Shown piece by piece: positions 49,861 to 61,378 of a stretch of 64,000 nt of DNA. Each line of letters opens with the position of its first letter. Position 1 is the stretch's first letter. Origin of the DNA: Hetaerina americana (taxonomy: Eukaryota; Arthropoda; Insecta; Odonata; Calopterygidae); contig JAKTNV010000005.1 in assembly GCA_022747635.1 (NCBI GenBank), positions 41,162,738 to 41,226,737 of the forward strand. The letters are read 5' to 3'. The notes beneath the pieces are model-generated. The model ran no database searches. It was not told the DNA's origin and worked only from the letters and a program-made list of their open reading frames with translations. The position numbers were made by a program, and so were the translations under genes.

Positions 49861-51046
49861 TTTCACCGGGCCGATGCTTCCCTTTCGCCCTAAACTTTTT
49901 GGAATTTTCTCTTCATGTTGATTTACTTACTTTCATAACTTTCGGAATCGATAATCGTTTTTTAACATCATGCCGCTATGTGTACGACCCCCAGACTTAT
50001 TCAGTGGTGTGCTGCATGAAACTTCATGTCATCGCATTTCACTGCAGTAAATGGATTGCTTTTAATCATAATCATGACACACAAGTATTTTTTTTTTATT
50101 TTCCTATGTTGGCACTACCTCGGGATAGCCCATGTAAGAACATGTCCCTCGGAAACTATCTGTAATCTTTCTTTCAAGAGCTCTTTTAAAAGGCTGAAGG
50201 CAACTGTTTACTCAATCCTATTCGGTAGCTTTAAATGGCGTTCCATAGCATAAATAGATGATTCCCTCCTTATCTGCAAAGTAGAATTAGTTTATCGATT
50301 GCATATGTTATTGAAAAATATGAATAAAAACATGCTGCATGATAATAACTTGTGGCTCTTTTAACGCTGGATATGAGGTTTTGGTGTTCGTACGGCTAAG
50401 GGAATGAAGCACTTTTAATGATATCAAAAAGGACTCCGAGCACCTGTGACGCAGACCTGATCATGAGGAAGAATTCGAGAGCCTCAGTTTAACCAGTGAA
50501 CGCGTTGATTGCCGGACTAACTTTGCCGGGTAATTATGAAAGTAACCACACGAAAGAGCAGCGATATCTTTGGTGCCCTTGCATATTGAATCAGGAAGCG
50601 TTTAGTTCAGCATTGCTCATTTTAACGTTGAGTTAAAATGAGTGATTTGGGATTAGCGGATTGAATTCATTTCTTTTTAATGAGCGTTCGCAAAGAGAAA
50701 CCTCATTTGAAATTATCTTTTCGGATAAATTGTGTGGGTGAGGTGTTAATCACTTGTGTAATATTTTTTGCTACAAAAAGGGTATAATAAGGATCTAAAG
50801 TATTGCTATGGACCACTGCTATCTTCAAAGGACGCATTTTTCATCAATTCTTGCTTACCAGATTGTTCTTCACCACTCCACTGTTAGGGATACTGTTACG
50901 TCCACAGGGACGTGTAATTCTCCTCGTTCATTTCCACCCTCATTCGTTAACATTCACAGCGGGAAACCAAACTTGCCGTGACCCTACTTTAATAGTAATG
51001 TATTCACGTGTCTGTCCAACCTTGAAGAGTAAATAAGCTTACCGCG
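49861..51046. other. AT-rich stretch without a gene
   Basis: No supported feature. Open frames are short and T-rich. Confidence 0.45.
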
Positions 51047-52101
51047 TTGGCTGAAGTTCTTTATTTTTTCTTTTCACCATTCATCTTACTAGCGCGTGTT
51101 TTGTTTGCTCTTCCTTATGTATGTTCTCAGTTTCCTTTGTCGTTATCCAAAGCAAAGCGAGGTGATTCGTTTGGCAGCTCACTTCTGGCATCAATATTAC
51201 CCAATGGCTCGCATCCTTTGACCCACAGTCGTTTTCTAATGCTATATATCCTTCTCTTTGTCTTGCTTACAATCTTTCTTGCTCTGAATATTTGTACATT
51301 ACTCGTACATTATGTTTCGTTACATTGGAATTATTATATTTCATGCTTGTTCTTAACTCAGTCGTTTAATGTTTTTCATTACACCATTCGATTTAATGTA
51401 CTTTCTCCCATTATTATGTCCTCTCCAACTTCCCTTCTTTCCAACATCCACTCACTTGTCTTCCCCCTTCCCCCTCCCATTGCATCCCTTGTCCCCAACC
51501 TAACCCATCGTGCCCATCTACCTTCTCGAGTGATTCAGGTGTTTTATTTTTTTGGCCTATACCTTCCTCTTATATATTCAGGGTACCTAAAGTTTAGTCC
51601 CAACATGTTCATTTCGTTTTCGCTGCAATCTGTTTTCCTCATGCACGGCAGTGTGCGCCTTGATTTTTTTCCCTATTATCGTAATTAGGCAATCTCTCTT
51701 CTTTCAAAGTCTTTCTTCAAATGCCAAACTGCCCTTGAAGGAACCTCCGTGTTTTCCATGTCTTTTTGAACAAACCTGGGAGAAGACACTCTATAGTCTA
51801 TGCGAAGCATGTGATCAGATTTCACATTTAAATACTCAAGGATTTCAAACACCCAGCGTACACTCAAAGGAATTCCCAAGAATAAATTCCTGAGGGTCCA
51901 TTCATGGTAATTACTACAACTGATATCACGTTTAGAGAAAAACATATGTGCGGAATTAATTTATTTTACTATCACTTAAATTCGCGTCTATTTCCGTTCG
52001 AGTATTTCATCATTTTCTATTTCTCAACACATCTATATAAAGATTTCCAAGAGGCCGCTAAGCTTGGCGGTTTAGCTCTCAAGAGTTTTGGGCTTAAGTA
52101 G
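51047..52101 (+). pseudogene. Possible decayed seven-transmembrane chemoreceptor-like sequence
   Basis: Three plus-strand open segments in different registers occur in a suggestive order. Segment 1 (51047-51688) has FSPFILLARVLFALPYV, then a strongly hydrophobic helix RFLMLYILLFVLLTIFLAL. Segment 2 (51651-51893) has KTLYSLCEACDQISHLN, resembling the intracellular LY..L...C......LN loop of insect gustatory receptors. Segment 3 (51904-52101) has FEYFIIFYFSTHLYKDFQEAAKLGGLAL, resembling a late membrane helix followed by the EA-containing cytoplasmic loop. Segment 1 has no ATG at its start, the registers shift, and no TYLVVLLQF-like C-terminus was found. The T-rich strand would by itself encode Phe- and Leu-rich peptides, so chance resemblance is a serious alternative. 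Confidence 0.18.
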
Positions 52102-53005
52102 ATCCGACACGCTTATAGATGATCCGTGTCGAATGCATGAATTCCTCAGCAAATCGGTTTGGGTCTCACTTTTAAGCATGTGCGAGTCGGGTAGGCTATA
52201 AATATTTCATATCTGGCCGTCTTTTTGGAATTTATTCTTTGACAAAACGGCTCAGGTTTGTATCTCGTTAAACTCGGACCCAGAGGATACATTAACAGCC
52301 ATTGACTTTGACGAGATTTTTCTCGCTGCGATTTCATGCTTGCCCCATATAGTGTTTTATTATTTTTGAATAGTATCCCATGGTCTTCACCCTTGTAATC
52401 AAGCTCTTAAACAGGTCTCCTGCTGAGAAGTTGAAATAGTTCTAAGGTATCATTTTGTGTACACATTGTGTTTATTCAGGAACTACAATTGCGATGATGA
52501 TAAAAAACTATTAATTTCTCAATTCTGGGAAATGTGTTTTGGCTACAATGAAATGGCTAACGTCCGGCGGTCCAACTTTATTCATTCAGCTGTTTATATT
52601 TCTAAAATAATTTTCAGGTATTTACTCTTTTACAAATTCCAAAAAAAAATATTTATTTAACTATATTCTGAAGACTCTGAATCCTTGGATATTATTTATC
52701 AATATAATGGAAATTTAAATATCTGTCAAAGCTTTAATATGAGGACATAAGCCCATGCATACTACTATAAATTATTAAAAATATCCATTTACTATTTCCA
52801 AAATATATATTCCAGCCCTTGCGCGTAAGTTAAATGGAAATATCTCTTATTCTGAAGATTTAAATTGTATTCAATGTGTGTTCGTAAGACCTGAGATATC
52901 TCTACTCCGTTAATATTTATTCATGAAAATAAATGCTCTCGCTCTAGCAATTCTCTCCTGCTAAAATGCACGGTTTTACGTCATTGCACATGTATCTTGA
53001 GATGA
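52102..53005. other. AT-rich stretch without a gene
   Basis: Nothing supported. A T-rich 67-codon frame at 52457-52660 contains a weak acceptor and is not called. Confidence 0.45.
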
Positions 53006-53116
53006 ATCAATTCCAGAGTGTAAAAATTATTCGCCTTGAACGAGATTCGAACTCGGATCCTTCAATGTCCGGTCGAGCGCTTTAGCCAGTTTAGCCAGTC
53101 AAGGCGTCTTAAACTC
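53006..53116 (-). repeat. SINE family 1, minus-strand copy, head to head with the next
   Basis: Read on the minus strand, the copy starts gagtttaagacgcc. It carries an A-box tggctaaactg matching the pol III consensus and a B-box-like agttcgaatct (one or two bases off consensus), then enters the family body (gcgaataatttttacactct) before ending early near 53006. Compared with the plus-strand partner, its body is truncated after about 30 bases. It is a SINE head and not a functional tRNA, because the body follows without a tRNA 3' end or terminator. Confidence 0.8.
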
Positions 53117-53126
53117 TGAAATTTTG

Positions 53127-53311
53127 GAGTTTAAGAGGACGCCTCGATAGCTTAACTGTCTAAAGCACTCGACGAGACATTGAGGAATCCGGGTTCGAAT
53201 CCCGGTCAAGACGAATGATTTTTACACTCTTAAATTGTTGCATTGAAATACGCATTAGCGGATGATTCCGTTAAAAGTTACTGTTGCGGTATCTCCCGCA
53301 GTTTCTTTGGA
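53127..53311 (+). repeat. SINE family 1, near full-length copy
   Basis: This is the most complete copy of the family. It has a tRNA-derived head with an A-box (tagcttaactg, 53148-53158) and a perfect B-box (ggttcgaatcc, 53192-53202). A body of about 100 bases follows from 53212, ending in cgcagtttctttgga at 53311. The head would act as an internal RNA polymerase III promoter. The body matches the truncated copy at 43982-44088 with six differences. No clear target-site duplication was seen around this copy. Confidence 0.85.
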
Positions 53312-53734
53312 ATATATGGAGATGTCTATCTATCTATCATTTACGCCTAGTTGATTCGCATTACTCTTCCCTAGGTAGCTAAATGAGTTTATTACCTCAT
53401 TCCATAATTAATGCCTCAACCGTCAAGTTCCATAATGAGTTGCTACCCGGTTTTACCTTCATCATTACTTATCTCCGTGTACTTGGGGTGGCGTCCTTTC
53501 CTGAAAATTCGTAAGTCGCGGGTTAGATTACAGCATAGTTGGGTATTCCTCCTTCACCGAGGGATTCAGTGTTTCCATGGTCTTTTATTTTTTCACATCT
53601 GTGAAAGGTATGACTCTAAGGGAGTTGCCTATTGCCTAAATTTCTTAATAAATAAGGAAACCATTTTGTTAGAAGTAGTATTTAGGGGACGCGACCGACA
53701 ACTAAGTGATGGAAAGGATGAAGGGTGGAGAGAA
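53312..53734. other. Short interval between SINEs
   Basis: A short tatc run (ctatctatctatc) lies at about 53325. A 113-codon plus-strand frame at 53411-53752 runs into the next SINE and shows no domain. Confidence 0.4.
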
Positions 53735-53932
53735 ACCCGGCGTCGGCATTAGATTACTCTTAACGAAAGGGTCCGCAGCTTAACGTCCCATCCGACGGAC
53801 GGCGTACACACTCAAAGTGTCCTCCACAAAGCACGTAGGGATCGAGATACCACTGAAAAATATTCGACGCCGCCGGGATTCGAACCCTGTCCCTCTGGGT
53901 AGGAAGCCAGTGCGATAGCCACCTCGAATCTC
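53735..53932 (-). repeat. tRNA-derived SINE, family 2, copy 2
   Basis: This copy is homologous to 31690-31911 in the same orientation. The minus-strand head has an A-box-like tggctatcgcactgg with one extra-spaced position and a perfect B-box ggttcgaatcc (plus-strand 53875-53885). The body then runs leftward through tccgtcggatgggacgtta to about 53735. The better B-box suggests it is closer to the family consensus than copy 1. Confidence 0.8.
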
Positions 53933-55239
53933 TCTATCAAACATCTCGATTCCCAGGAAACCAATTTTTATGGTTAATTTTAAAAATAAAAATTTACTTG
54001 GAAATTGATATATATTCGCTCCTAAGTATTTTCGTTGAAGAAACAGCGAAGATGTATTTACTTCATATCATATAATACTCATCATCCTTTCCATACTTAT
54101 TTTTATCTTATTAATTTCTTTATCGTCCCTTTTCCATGTTGTCCTAATATAATTTTAGTCGCAGTGGACTTGCAGAAATAACTTCTTTCTTCACCCACTT
54201 CTTAAACATATTCATGGCTATACTTAATTATTCCACTATCTTGTCCTTGGTGATACTTGGTCTTTAAATTCTACCCTTTCTTGTAGTCTGAATTCCATTA
54301 ACTCGTCTATCTTCTTTCCAGCCCTCAATCTACGTCATCTCCTTACCACACCCCATGAAAATTGGGACCGCCTCATCCAGCACTCTTCTTTTAATAACCT
54401 ACTCAGCTAATTTTATGGTGTATCTCTATATTCGTCAACCTACATCTGCAATTACATATGTCCACCCAGGCCATCGCTCGGTGTCACTTTTCTGAGACTT
54501 CCGCTCCCGAAAAATTCCTAATCCCTCTTAAAAGGCAATCTCTTTCTCATTTTTATATTTATTCCACCAGTTCATTCCTCCTCGATTTCTGCCTTCGTGC
54601 CACGTGAAAAATATTAAATTATCCCAAGTACCCGCGTATGCTCGAAGTTCCCTTAGTGTTTTAACCCCCTCGCTCTTTTCTCACCCTTGCACTGTAGAGA
54701 GCGTTCACAAAAAGGAACTTTACACCCTTTGAATTGCTTCTTTTGGGTTTCTTAGAGCTTCGTTCCAAAGATGGAGAAAGACAATCACTGAACTGCTACG
54801 TCGCCTAGCTCATTGAAACTTGATTTGTTCTTTCTTCCACAAATAATACTTCATTTTCCGTTTTGTTGCAGAACTGACCCTGAGACTTCAAAATGCTTTC
54901 CTGGTACTAATTTGACTCCGTATTGAATTCAATCTATGACTTAATTCATCTTACTAAATCGATTACTTATATGGTAATTTCTTAAGACACTAAAATCCCA
55001 TAAAAGAGCTAAAATCTGCAGTCGATAAGTTTGTGAATCGAGCCATCGAAAATATCTTTGTCTAGAGTGTGAAGGACTTTGCTTATTTATTTATTTGTGG
55101 GAATGCGTTGAATGTTCCCCTTGAACGGCTCATCGGATCCTCTTTTCAATCAATTAAATTCTTAGTGTTACAGTGATGCTATTTCCAGTGTTCATAAAAG
55201 TATTCATACTTATGCTTATCTAAAAAGCATCCTTGTACA
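53933..55239. other. AT-rich stretch without a gene
   Basis: Nothing supported. A moderately C/T-rich part at 54100-54620 leaves no notable frame. Confidence 0.45.
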
Positions 55240-55251
55240 TATATACAGGTA

Positions 55252-55294
<43 letters not shown>

Positions 55295-55318
55295 TGTAAT
55301 ATATATATACATATCCTG

Positions 55319-55364
<46 letters not shown>

Positions 55365-55368
55365 CCTG

Positions 55369-55408
<40 letters not shown>

Positions 55409-55414
55409 CCTGTA

Positions 55415-55448
<34 letters not shown>

Positions 55449-55455
55449 CTATATA
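55240..55455. repeat. Compound (TA)n tract with an interspersed decamer unit
   Basis: Long TA runs are interrupted four times by the same word, atcctgta, at about 55291, 55313, 55363 and 55407, usually as acatatcctgtaatat. The tract ends in a short gt run (55434-55448). The pattern indicates a minisatellite whose unit is an atcctgta core plus a variable number of TA dinucleotides. Confidence 0.9.
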
Positions 55456-58079
55456 TATCTATACAACACACATATATACCCGAGCTAGAAAAATAAAGTT
55501 AGTTGCAAGGAATGATTTTACTGAAAGCTCTTCTATTCAGCAGTGGTCGGACATAAAATAAAAAAAAATTAAAAGAGCACATTGTGAGAGTGAAATGAAT
55601 TGGAAATTTAATTTCAAACACGTCAAGTATCGTGCAGCTTTCTATATAAATTCTTAGAGTAATTTCTTTGGCTCTTGGTTTCGAAGGAGGAAAAATATGC
55701 TTTTAGTGAGAATCAAATTCCTCTCTACACTTTTGCTTCACATTGTCTCATTCTCTAGAGCTCTTCACCTACGATTACAGCACTCCGTCTGGGAAAGTTT
55801 CTCTGTTTCATTCAACAGTGAAAATAAATTATATTTGTCTTACCTTCCAATACCAAGTTAGGCTCTGCTTCGCTGAACTTCGTGCCTTAGATTCATAACC
55901 GAATTCAAGATGTGGAAAAGGGCTAACAAAAAAACACCCCAGCTGAGAGCTTTCATTTCAGTTCCAATGAAAATCAAGGAATTCCATTGGGCCAAACTTC
56001 CCAGTTCTCATTCTTGTCGCATCAATGCCCTCCATTAGATGGCGAAGATCGGTGTTATTTGAATTTATCAAACTTATACAGTGAAAAGTTTTATTCAGAA
56101 TGCTTTTATTTTATATTCATCTTTCCCAATTTCTCAAAAGAATATTGAAAATGAATCGTTTCAATTGGGAGGCATTATTTTATTTTGCATGGAACAACTT
56201 TGTCCCTAAGGCTCTTAAACTCGTCTTTAATATCATAGGAGTACGTGCAATGGAAATATTTAGGAGTTTCCTTGAGTCAAGTAAATTGAAATTTTTCTCG
56301 GATCTACTAGTATTACTCTGTTCCACACTTGTTCGATTGAAACAAATTAGGAGTCTTAATATGGTGACATCGATAGCGCAAAATTATTTAGAAAATCTTC
56401 TTTGCTGTTTGACGCTTTTCCCTTTTCCAGATACTGTTCAAATATAAAAGGCTGGCGTTTCTTCCGTAAATCATGTGGCATACCTAAGATGGATAATGAA
56501 GTCTCAGTGCTTTTATGAAGACGCGCGGGCTTTGATGAACTTATCATTCGGAAACATTGTAGTTAAGAACGAGAACCGAAAGTATTTCATTATTAAACAC
56601 TTCATTTAATCCGAAATGAGCAGATCGAAACTAGACCACCCATGAGTTACCTCGCCCACGACTAGTCATTTGAGAGGGCTTTTATTTTTTAAGCATTCCA
56701 CATTCTTTAAAGCCGTTCTCTGTACAGTCGTAGAAAAAAATCAATGATACTCTTCCTGTGTGTACACCTCTCCCATAAACCTGTTTACAGAATGAAATGG
56801 ACGGAGAAAATAAATATGAGCACGTAAAAAAACACGCTCATTACCGAGACTACTCCTTCGGTGATAGTTGGAAATTACAAAAGCGTCATGTGAATATAGG
56901 CAAGAGAAAAAATTTCATCTATTTAAGTGAATTTTAGGGGAATGGTAGCAGGCCTATTATGATTGAAAGGTTGATGAGTGGGAAATTGAAAAGAAAAAGT
57001 AGGGTCTCGGAGAAAAAGAAGGCTTCATTTCGGAGCTTCGAGGAAATCATATTGGTGGAATGAGGTGTGGAAAAGCTGAGAGTCTGGAGGCTCGGCCCTA
57101 TTTTAACCCCATTATTCTCACTTTATTGTTCCTGCGCCTTCATATCGTTTTTCTATCCAAATTCACCGTGGAAGGTGTACATAGGTAATTACGGTTTGGA
57201 AGGTTGTAGAAGATATTGTGGCTTGCAATGGGAGGTATAATAACTGTGGAAATAAGAAGTGAGCGAATGAAGATGGGGAGGGGACGTTGAAGGAGATAAA
57301 GTGGAGTGGGTTATTAGTGTTTCCAAAGGAAATAGTTGCATTACGCTCAAAAGAAAGAGGTATATTACTGAGTTATTGTCTTCTTCGGGAATAGAGGAAG
57401 ACAGGAATTATGTGGAGTCAACGAATGGTCCATTTAAATGCAAGATTTTAGATCATTCAGGAATGAGATAATTGTATTTGGGGTTTGGGATTTTTTTGTG
57501 CTTAGTTACGGGATCCACAAAATACACAACTGCGTCGGTAGACATGATTGATTGTGTTCTTATAGTGCCGCCTATTGGTGGTATGGTCACACTTAACTAG
57601 CGAAAAAAAGAGTTTTTGGTAGAGAAAATCATCATAAAGAATGCAGAAATTTCTGTGAGGATAATTTATTTTGATGTCTAATAATCACGTTTTAAGTTTT
57701 AACAATAATAATTCCATTTTAATGTCATTTTCTCTCTCACTCTCTTATTCTGTCTTATTTCGTTCCTCCTTCCTCTATGACCCGTGAGAAATTCATATTT
57801 CGGCAACTGAAAATCCTTCTTAATGTTTTCACTACTTTTTATAAGTTTTACATTTTTTATTCTGTTTTCTTTTGTCGTCCCTCTGTCCTAAATGGAACAT
57901 ATCTCTTGACCTAACCGTCCTACCGTTGTCGCGTGGCACAACAATCAATCCATATTCATTAACCTTTTACAGAATTCATAAGTCAACATCTGATGATTAT
58001 GTTTGAACCTGATATTTCGAAAATCTCTCTTAAAGTGGACGAGACAAGCAATAGTGATTTGGGCGACACTTTAACTTGA
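55456..58079. other. AT-rich desert
   Basis: No gene called. A 115-codon plus-strand frame at 56100-56447 has unbiased composition and starts with an ATG, but I recognise no domain in it. A purine-rich AT stretch covers 56930-57420. Confidence 0.45.
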
Positions 58080-58740
58080 TATGCCTCCCTCACCCTCTGT
58101 TCTCCCAGTCTTCCCCACAGTAATCTTTTGCAGTTCACCCTCTTTCTTCCGACCCCGCCTCCCGTCGTGGAAGGCTTCCTCCCACACCCCAGACTGCTTA
58201 AACAACGTCCACGCTTATTGTTTCACCCCTCAAGTCCTTACTGAACCCATCACCCGACCTCCCACTCTCAAACTCTATTCAAACGCGATATTTGCTCCCC
58301 TCCTCTCCGTTGCCACCTTAACCTTCCTCCTCCCCAAGGTGGAGAGGCGAGGGAAGCATCCGCCCTTTCCCCCTGCACCCCCTCGGTGATCCCTGAGTTC
58401 CACTCCGCCACCTCGCCATACCCCGGAACCCACTTCCATCTCTCACCACCCCTTCCATTCTTATTTATCCTGAAGCGCTAATCTCATTCCTCCTTTGAGA
58501 AGTGTCTCCCTTCATTTTTTTCTCTCTCCCCTCGCGCACCGTCGTCTTAAAGCCATTTCTTTTGCCCTTCTCCCCTTTCTCTGTCTGACTCCTTTACGAT
58601 CACCCAATGCCACCTCGCCATTCCCTTCATCTTCCCTTTACCCTTACTTCTCCCACCTTCCGACCCACGACTTTTTCTCTATCCACGAGAAGCACTGCAT
58701 CTTCCCATCTAAGTAGATTCTTCCAACGCTGTCCCCCTCC
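58080..58740 (+). other. Pyrimidine-rich (C/T) block
   Basis: C/T-rich plus strand with sharp edges. Frames of 102 and 73 codons, Pro/Ser-rich, are compositional. Confidence 0.7.
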
Positions 58741-59474
58741 GCTTTCCTTATTTGCCTGATATAATTACCGAAAGCTTCATTTCTAATCTCGTATAATTAT
58801 TTTTTTTCATTGCCGGGCTTCTGGGCTTGGTATTGGTCGCTTGTGCTAAATCTCTGTCGTAAACTTTTAGTTGTTACTAATTTTCAGGTGTAAAGAGCAT
58901 TGAAATTAGGTAAAATACCTTAGAATTTTCAAGCCATTACTACAGGCATTGGCGTTTCCTGTATAATCTATAATAAGAAAATTTATCAGGAAAAGAAATT
59001 TTAATCTCAAAACTTTAAGGAGAAATTTTAAAAATATTGTCGTTTCATCATACTGCATTCTATGCCAATGTTTTTTATATATCCTTTTTATTATTCTTTT
59101 GTCGAATAAATAATTCAAGGAGTGTAAAGTTTTACAAAGAGTCAATCGTATTTTTCTCGCTCAAGACTTTGAAATCGTGGCAAGCATTGTTACTCATCTC
59201 TTGAGTACTTTTTACTCCCTACCAGACTCATGAAAATTAATATCTATATATTTATACTTGAGGAAATTCATCAGGATAAGTACACATTTAATAACAACTG
59301 CATGTAATTCGATATCATTCTTCAAAATGCCTCTAATATTTAGTCACCTACTAAAGAATTACATGGGATTTATTTTAAGGCCTAAGTGACTCAGTACATT
59401 CCCAGAATCTCGATGTAGAGGCTCTATCATTCCAAGTTTTAGTCTGATGCCATTTCGGCAGGATTACATGGCAG
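58741..59474. other. AT-rich stretch without a gene
   Basis: Nothing supported. It includes a weak fused acceptor-donor-like site (ttttcag|gtgtaa) near 58887 that is not convincing. Confidence 0.45.
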
Positions 59475-59505
59475 GATGTGTAATGCATAAAATGCATTAC
59501 ACATC
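59475..59505. repeat. Perfect 14-bp hairpin with 3-nt loop
   Basis: Arms gatgtgtaatgcat (59475-59488) and its exact reverse complement (59492-59505) enclose aaa. It is the first of two neighbouring foldbacks. Confidence 0.85.
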
Positions 59506-59526
59506 TTCTTAGGGTATTTCGTTTTT

Positions 59527-59573
59527 CTTCGAGGTCACAGTTTTGAATTCTATTCAAAACTATGACCTCGAAG
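59527..59573. repeat. 22-bp hairpin with 3-nt loop and one mismatch
   Basis: Arms 59527-59548 and 59552-59573 pair at 21 of 22 positions around a 3-base loop (tct). The left arm begins cttcgaggtcacag. It lies 21 bases after the previous hairpin. Short loops of this kind typically arise by template switching at a replication fork. Confidence 0.85.
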
Positions 59574-59684
59574 CACGGGTTAGTGAAGTCACATTAAACG
59601 CCGAAATAAACCTGGAGTAAACTTTTAATTTGTAACGCAAGTCATGTCGAATAAGATTGGACACCTCGTAGATGTACAAGCTTG

Positions 59685-59890
59685 TAAGCTGGTGAGCGTG
59701 TTAGACACTTAACGGTTACTGTTTGGACTGGAGGTTCCGAGTTTCGATTCAGGGTGACGCCCTGGGAACCGTCATCTTCACCTAAGCTGTGTGAAGTATC
59801 GAGTACCAGAACTTCCTGAGAACCCCTACCCTGATGTTCACACGTGAATTCCATGGACATATCCTTTTTAAATGTCCTTATTTTTGTGTT
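59685..59890 (+). repeat. tRNA-like SINE candidate, family 4
   Basis: An A-box-like agctggtgagcgtgttag is followed after about 35 bases by a B-box-like gagtttcgattcagg, then by a non-tRNA body to about 59890. The B-box is imperfect, with an extra T. Only one copy was noticed, so the call is tentative. The minus-strand frame across it (88 codons) is not considered coding. Confidence 0.35.
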
Positions 59891-61339
59891 TGCGGGCTCC
59901 TCCCTCAACGTTGATCTACGTTGATGTTTAAGATGGCTGTGTTTGAAATCTTTAATTCAAATCCAACCATTTTTTTATTTAAGGAGTGCCATTTATTGAA
60001 ATTTACATGGACATATTCCAAAGATAAACTTTAATAGGCAGTTACTATCCAAGTTACATAATATTTTATTTGTGTTTTACCCTTACATGTTGCTAATGGG
60101 CAATTAACCCTGCGAAATGTTTAGGACCTTCGAAGTTCATGCATATTTTCTCTATGTAACTCTTTTTACTTGTTAAGTCAAAAGCTGAAGGTATGAACGA
60201 CAAACCGATACTAAGTTTTTCTGACCTTGTTCCTTTAACCTTAGTGCATTTTACTCATACATCAACCATAATGAATTTGTTTCTTTATGCTTCCTGCGTC
60301 GTTTAAATTTCAATTCCCCTCCCATTGTCTTCTACTGAACCCTCTCATACTCCAGTTCTCTCCCGTAGGCTCCCGATCGTGCTCATTCTTCTTCACTTGT
60401 ACCTCTTCTCTTCCCCTGTTCCCACGCAAAGCTGGAAGGCAATCCATTTTTTCCTTTATACGTTTTTCCATTTTATGTTTTACTGACTCCAACCCCTACG
60501 CCACCCTTCCACTTGGTTCCTCCAAGCTTCCCTCCCCCCTCTCCTCCAAAGTTCGAGAAATGTTCGTAAATATTTTTCGCATTTTATTTTCCATTACCAG
60601 ATATTCTTCGTCCTCGGTTGGGCATTACGCTTACCCCTTTCGAAGGTCAAATATTCTTAATGTTCACGAAGCGTTTTCAATATTGAGCGGCTGTATCCTT
60701 TGGTTAGTTGCAGATTTTGTGGTCAAAAGGTTTCGTAACAGAAATTTCTTTCTCTTTTGGTATTCCTTGGGAATATTTTTGTGTGTCCAATTCTGTCGAT
60801 GTGTTGGTTAAATTTGGTCGCATTAACCGTTTATTTATTTTTTGTAAGTATTCTACCTAGCTATTCATAGCGAAACATTTTGTGTTTGTATTCTTACTTT
60901 GATTATTTTTCCAGATAAAAATGATTAACACCATCTCTAACTATTTCATTTTTTCTTCCTGGGTCTACCAAAGACGGGCTCCGAATAATCTCTCCCTTTA
61001 GAGATAAATATTAAGATTGTTCTGGCGACTATTACGCGTGACTCCTCGCTAATCCTCTCCATGACAGATTGCTTTAAAGTCACATTTATCCTTGAACTCA
61101 CTCATTTCTCTTGCCCTTATAATGAGGCTTTTTCGCTCCTCACCACTTTCACTGTTTCATTTCAGCAACCCTCATTCCTTTTCACGGCTTTTTCTTACCC
61201 TATTCCATTTAGACCCACATTAACCAACCTTCACTCGAGCCATGAAAAACTCAACATCTCCGCAGAGTGAAAGACCACCTCTGCTTTTCTTGGGCTATGA
61301 GAAGCATGATCGCTTTATTTATTGCTTTTCTATTTGTAT
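59891..61339. other. AT-rich stretch with a short C/T patch
   Basis: A C/T-rich patch at 60290-60540 begins a 174-codon plus-strand frame (60287-60811). It ends in a hydrophobic segment but has no recognisable domain, so it is not called a gene. Confidence 0.4.
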
Positions 61340-61378
61340 AATATATATATATATACATATGTATATATATATATTTAT
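61340..61378. repeat. Short imperfect (TA)n run
   Basis: TA repeats with one internal catatgta interruption, followed by tttattta repeats. Confidence 0.85.

Noticed and set aside
53141..53214. Functional tRNA gene
   Set aside because: A and B boxes are present, but the acceptor stem does not close and a SINE body follows directly. The same head recurs in inverted orientation next to it.
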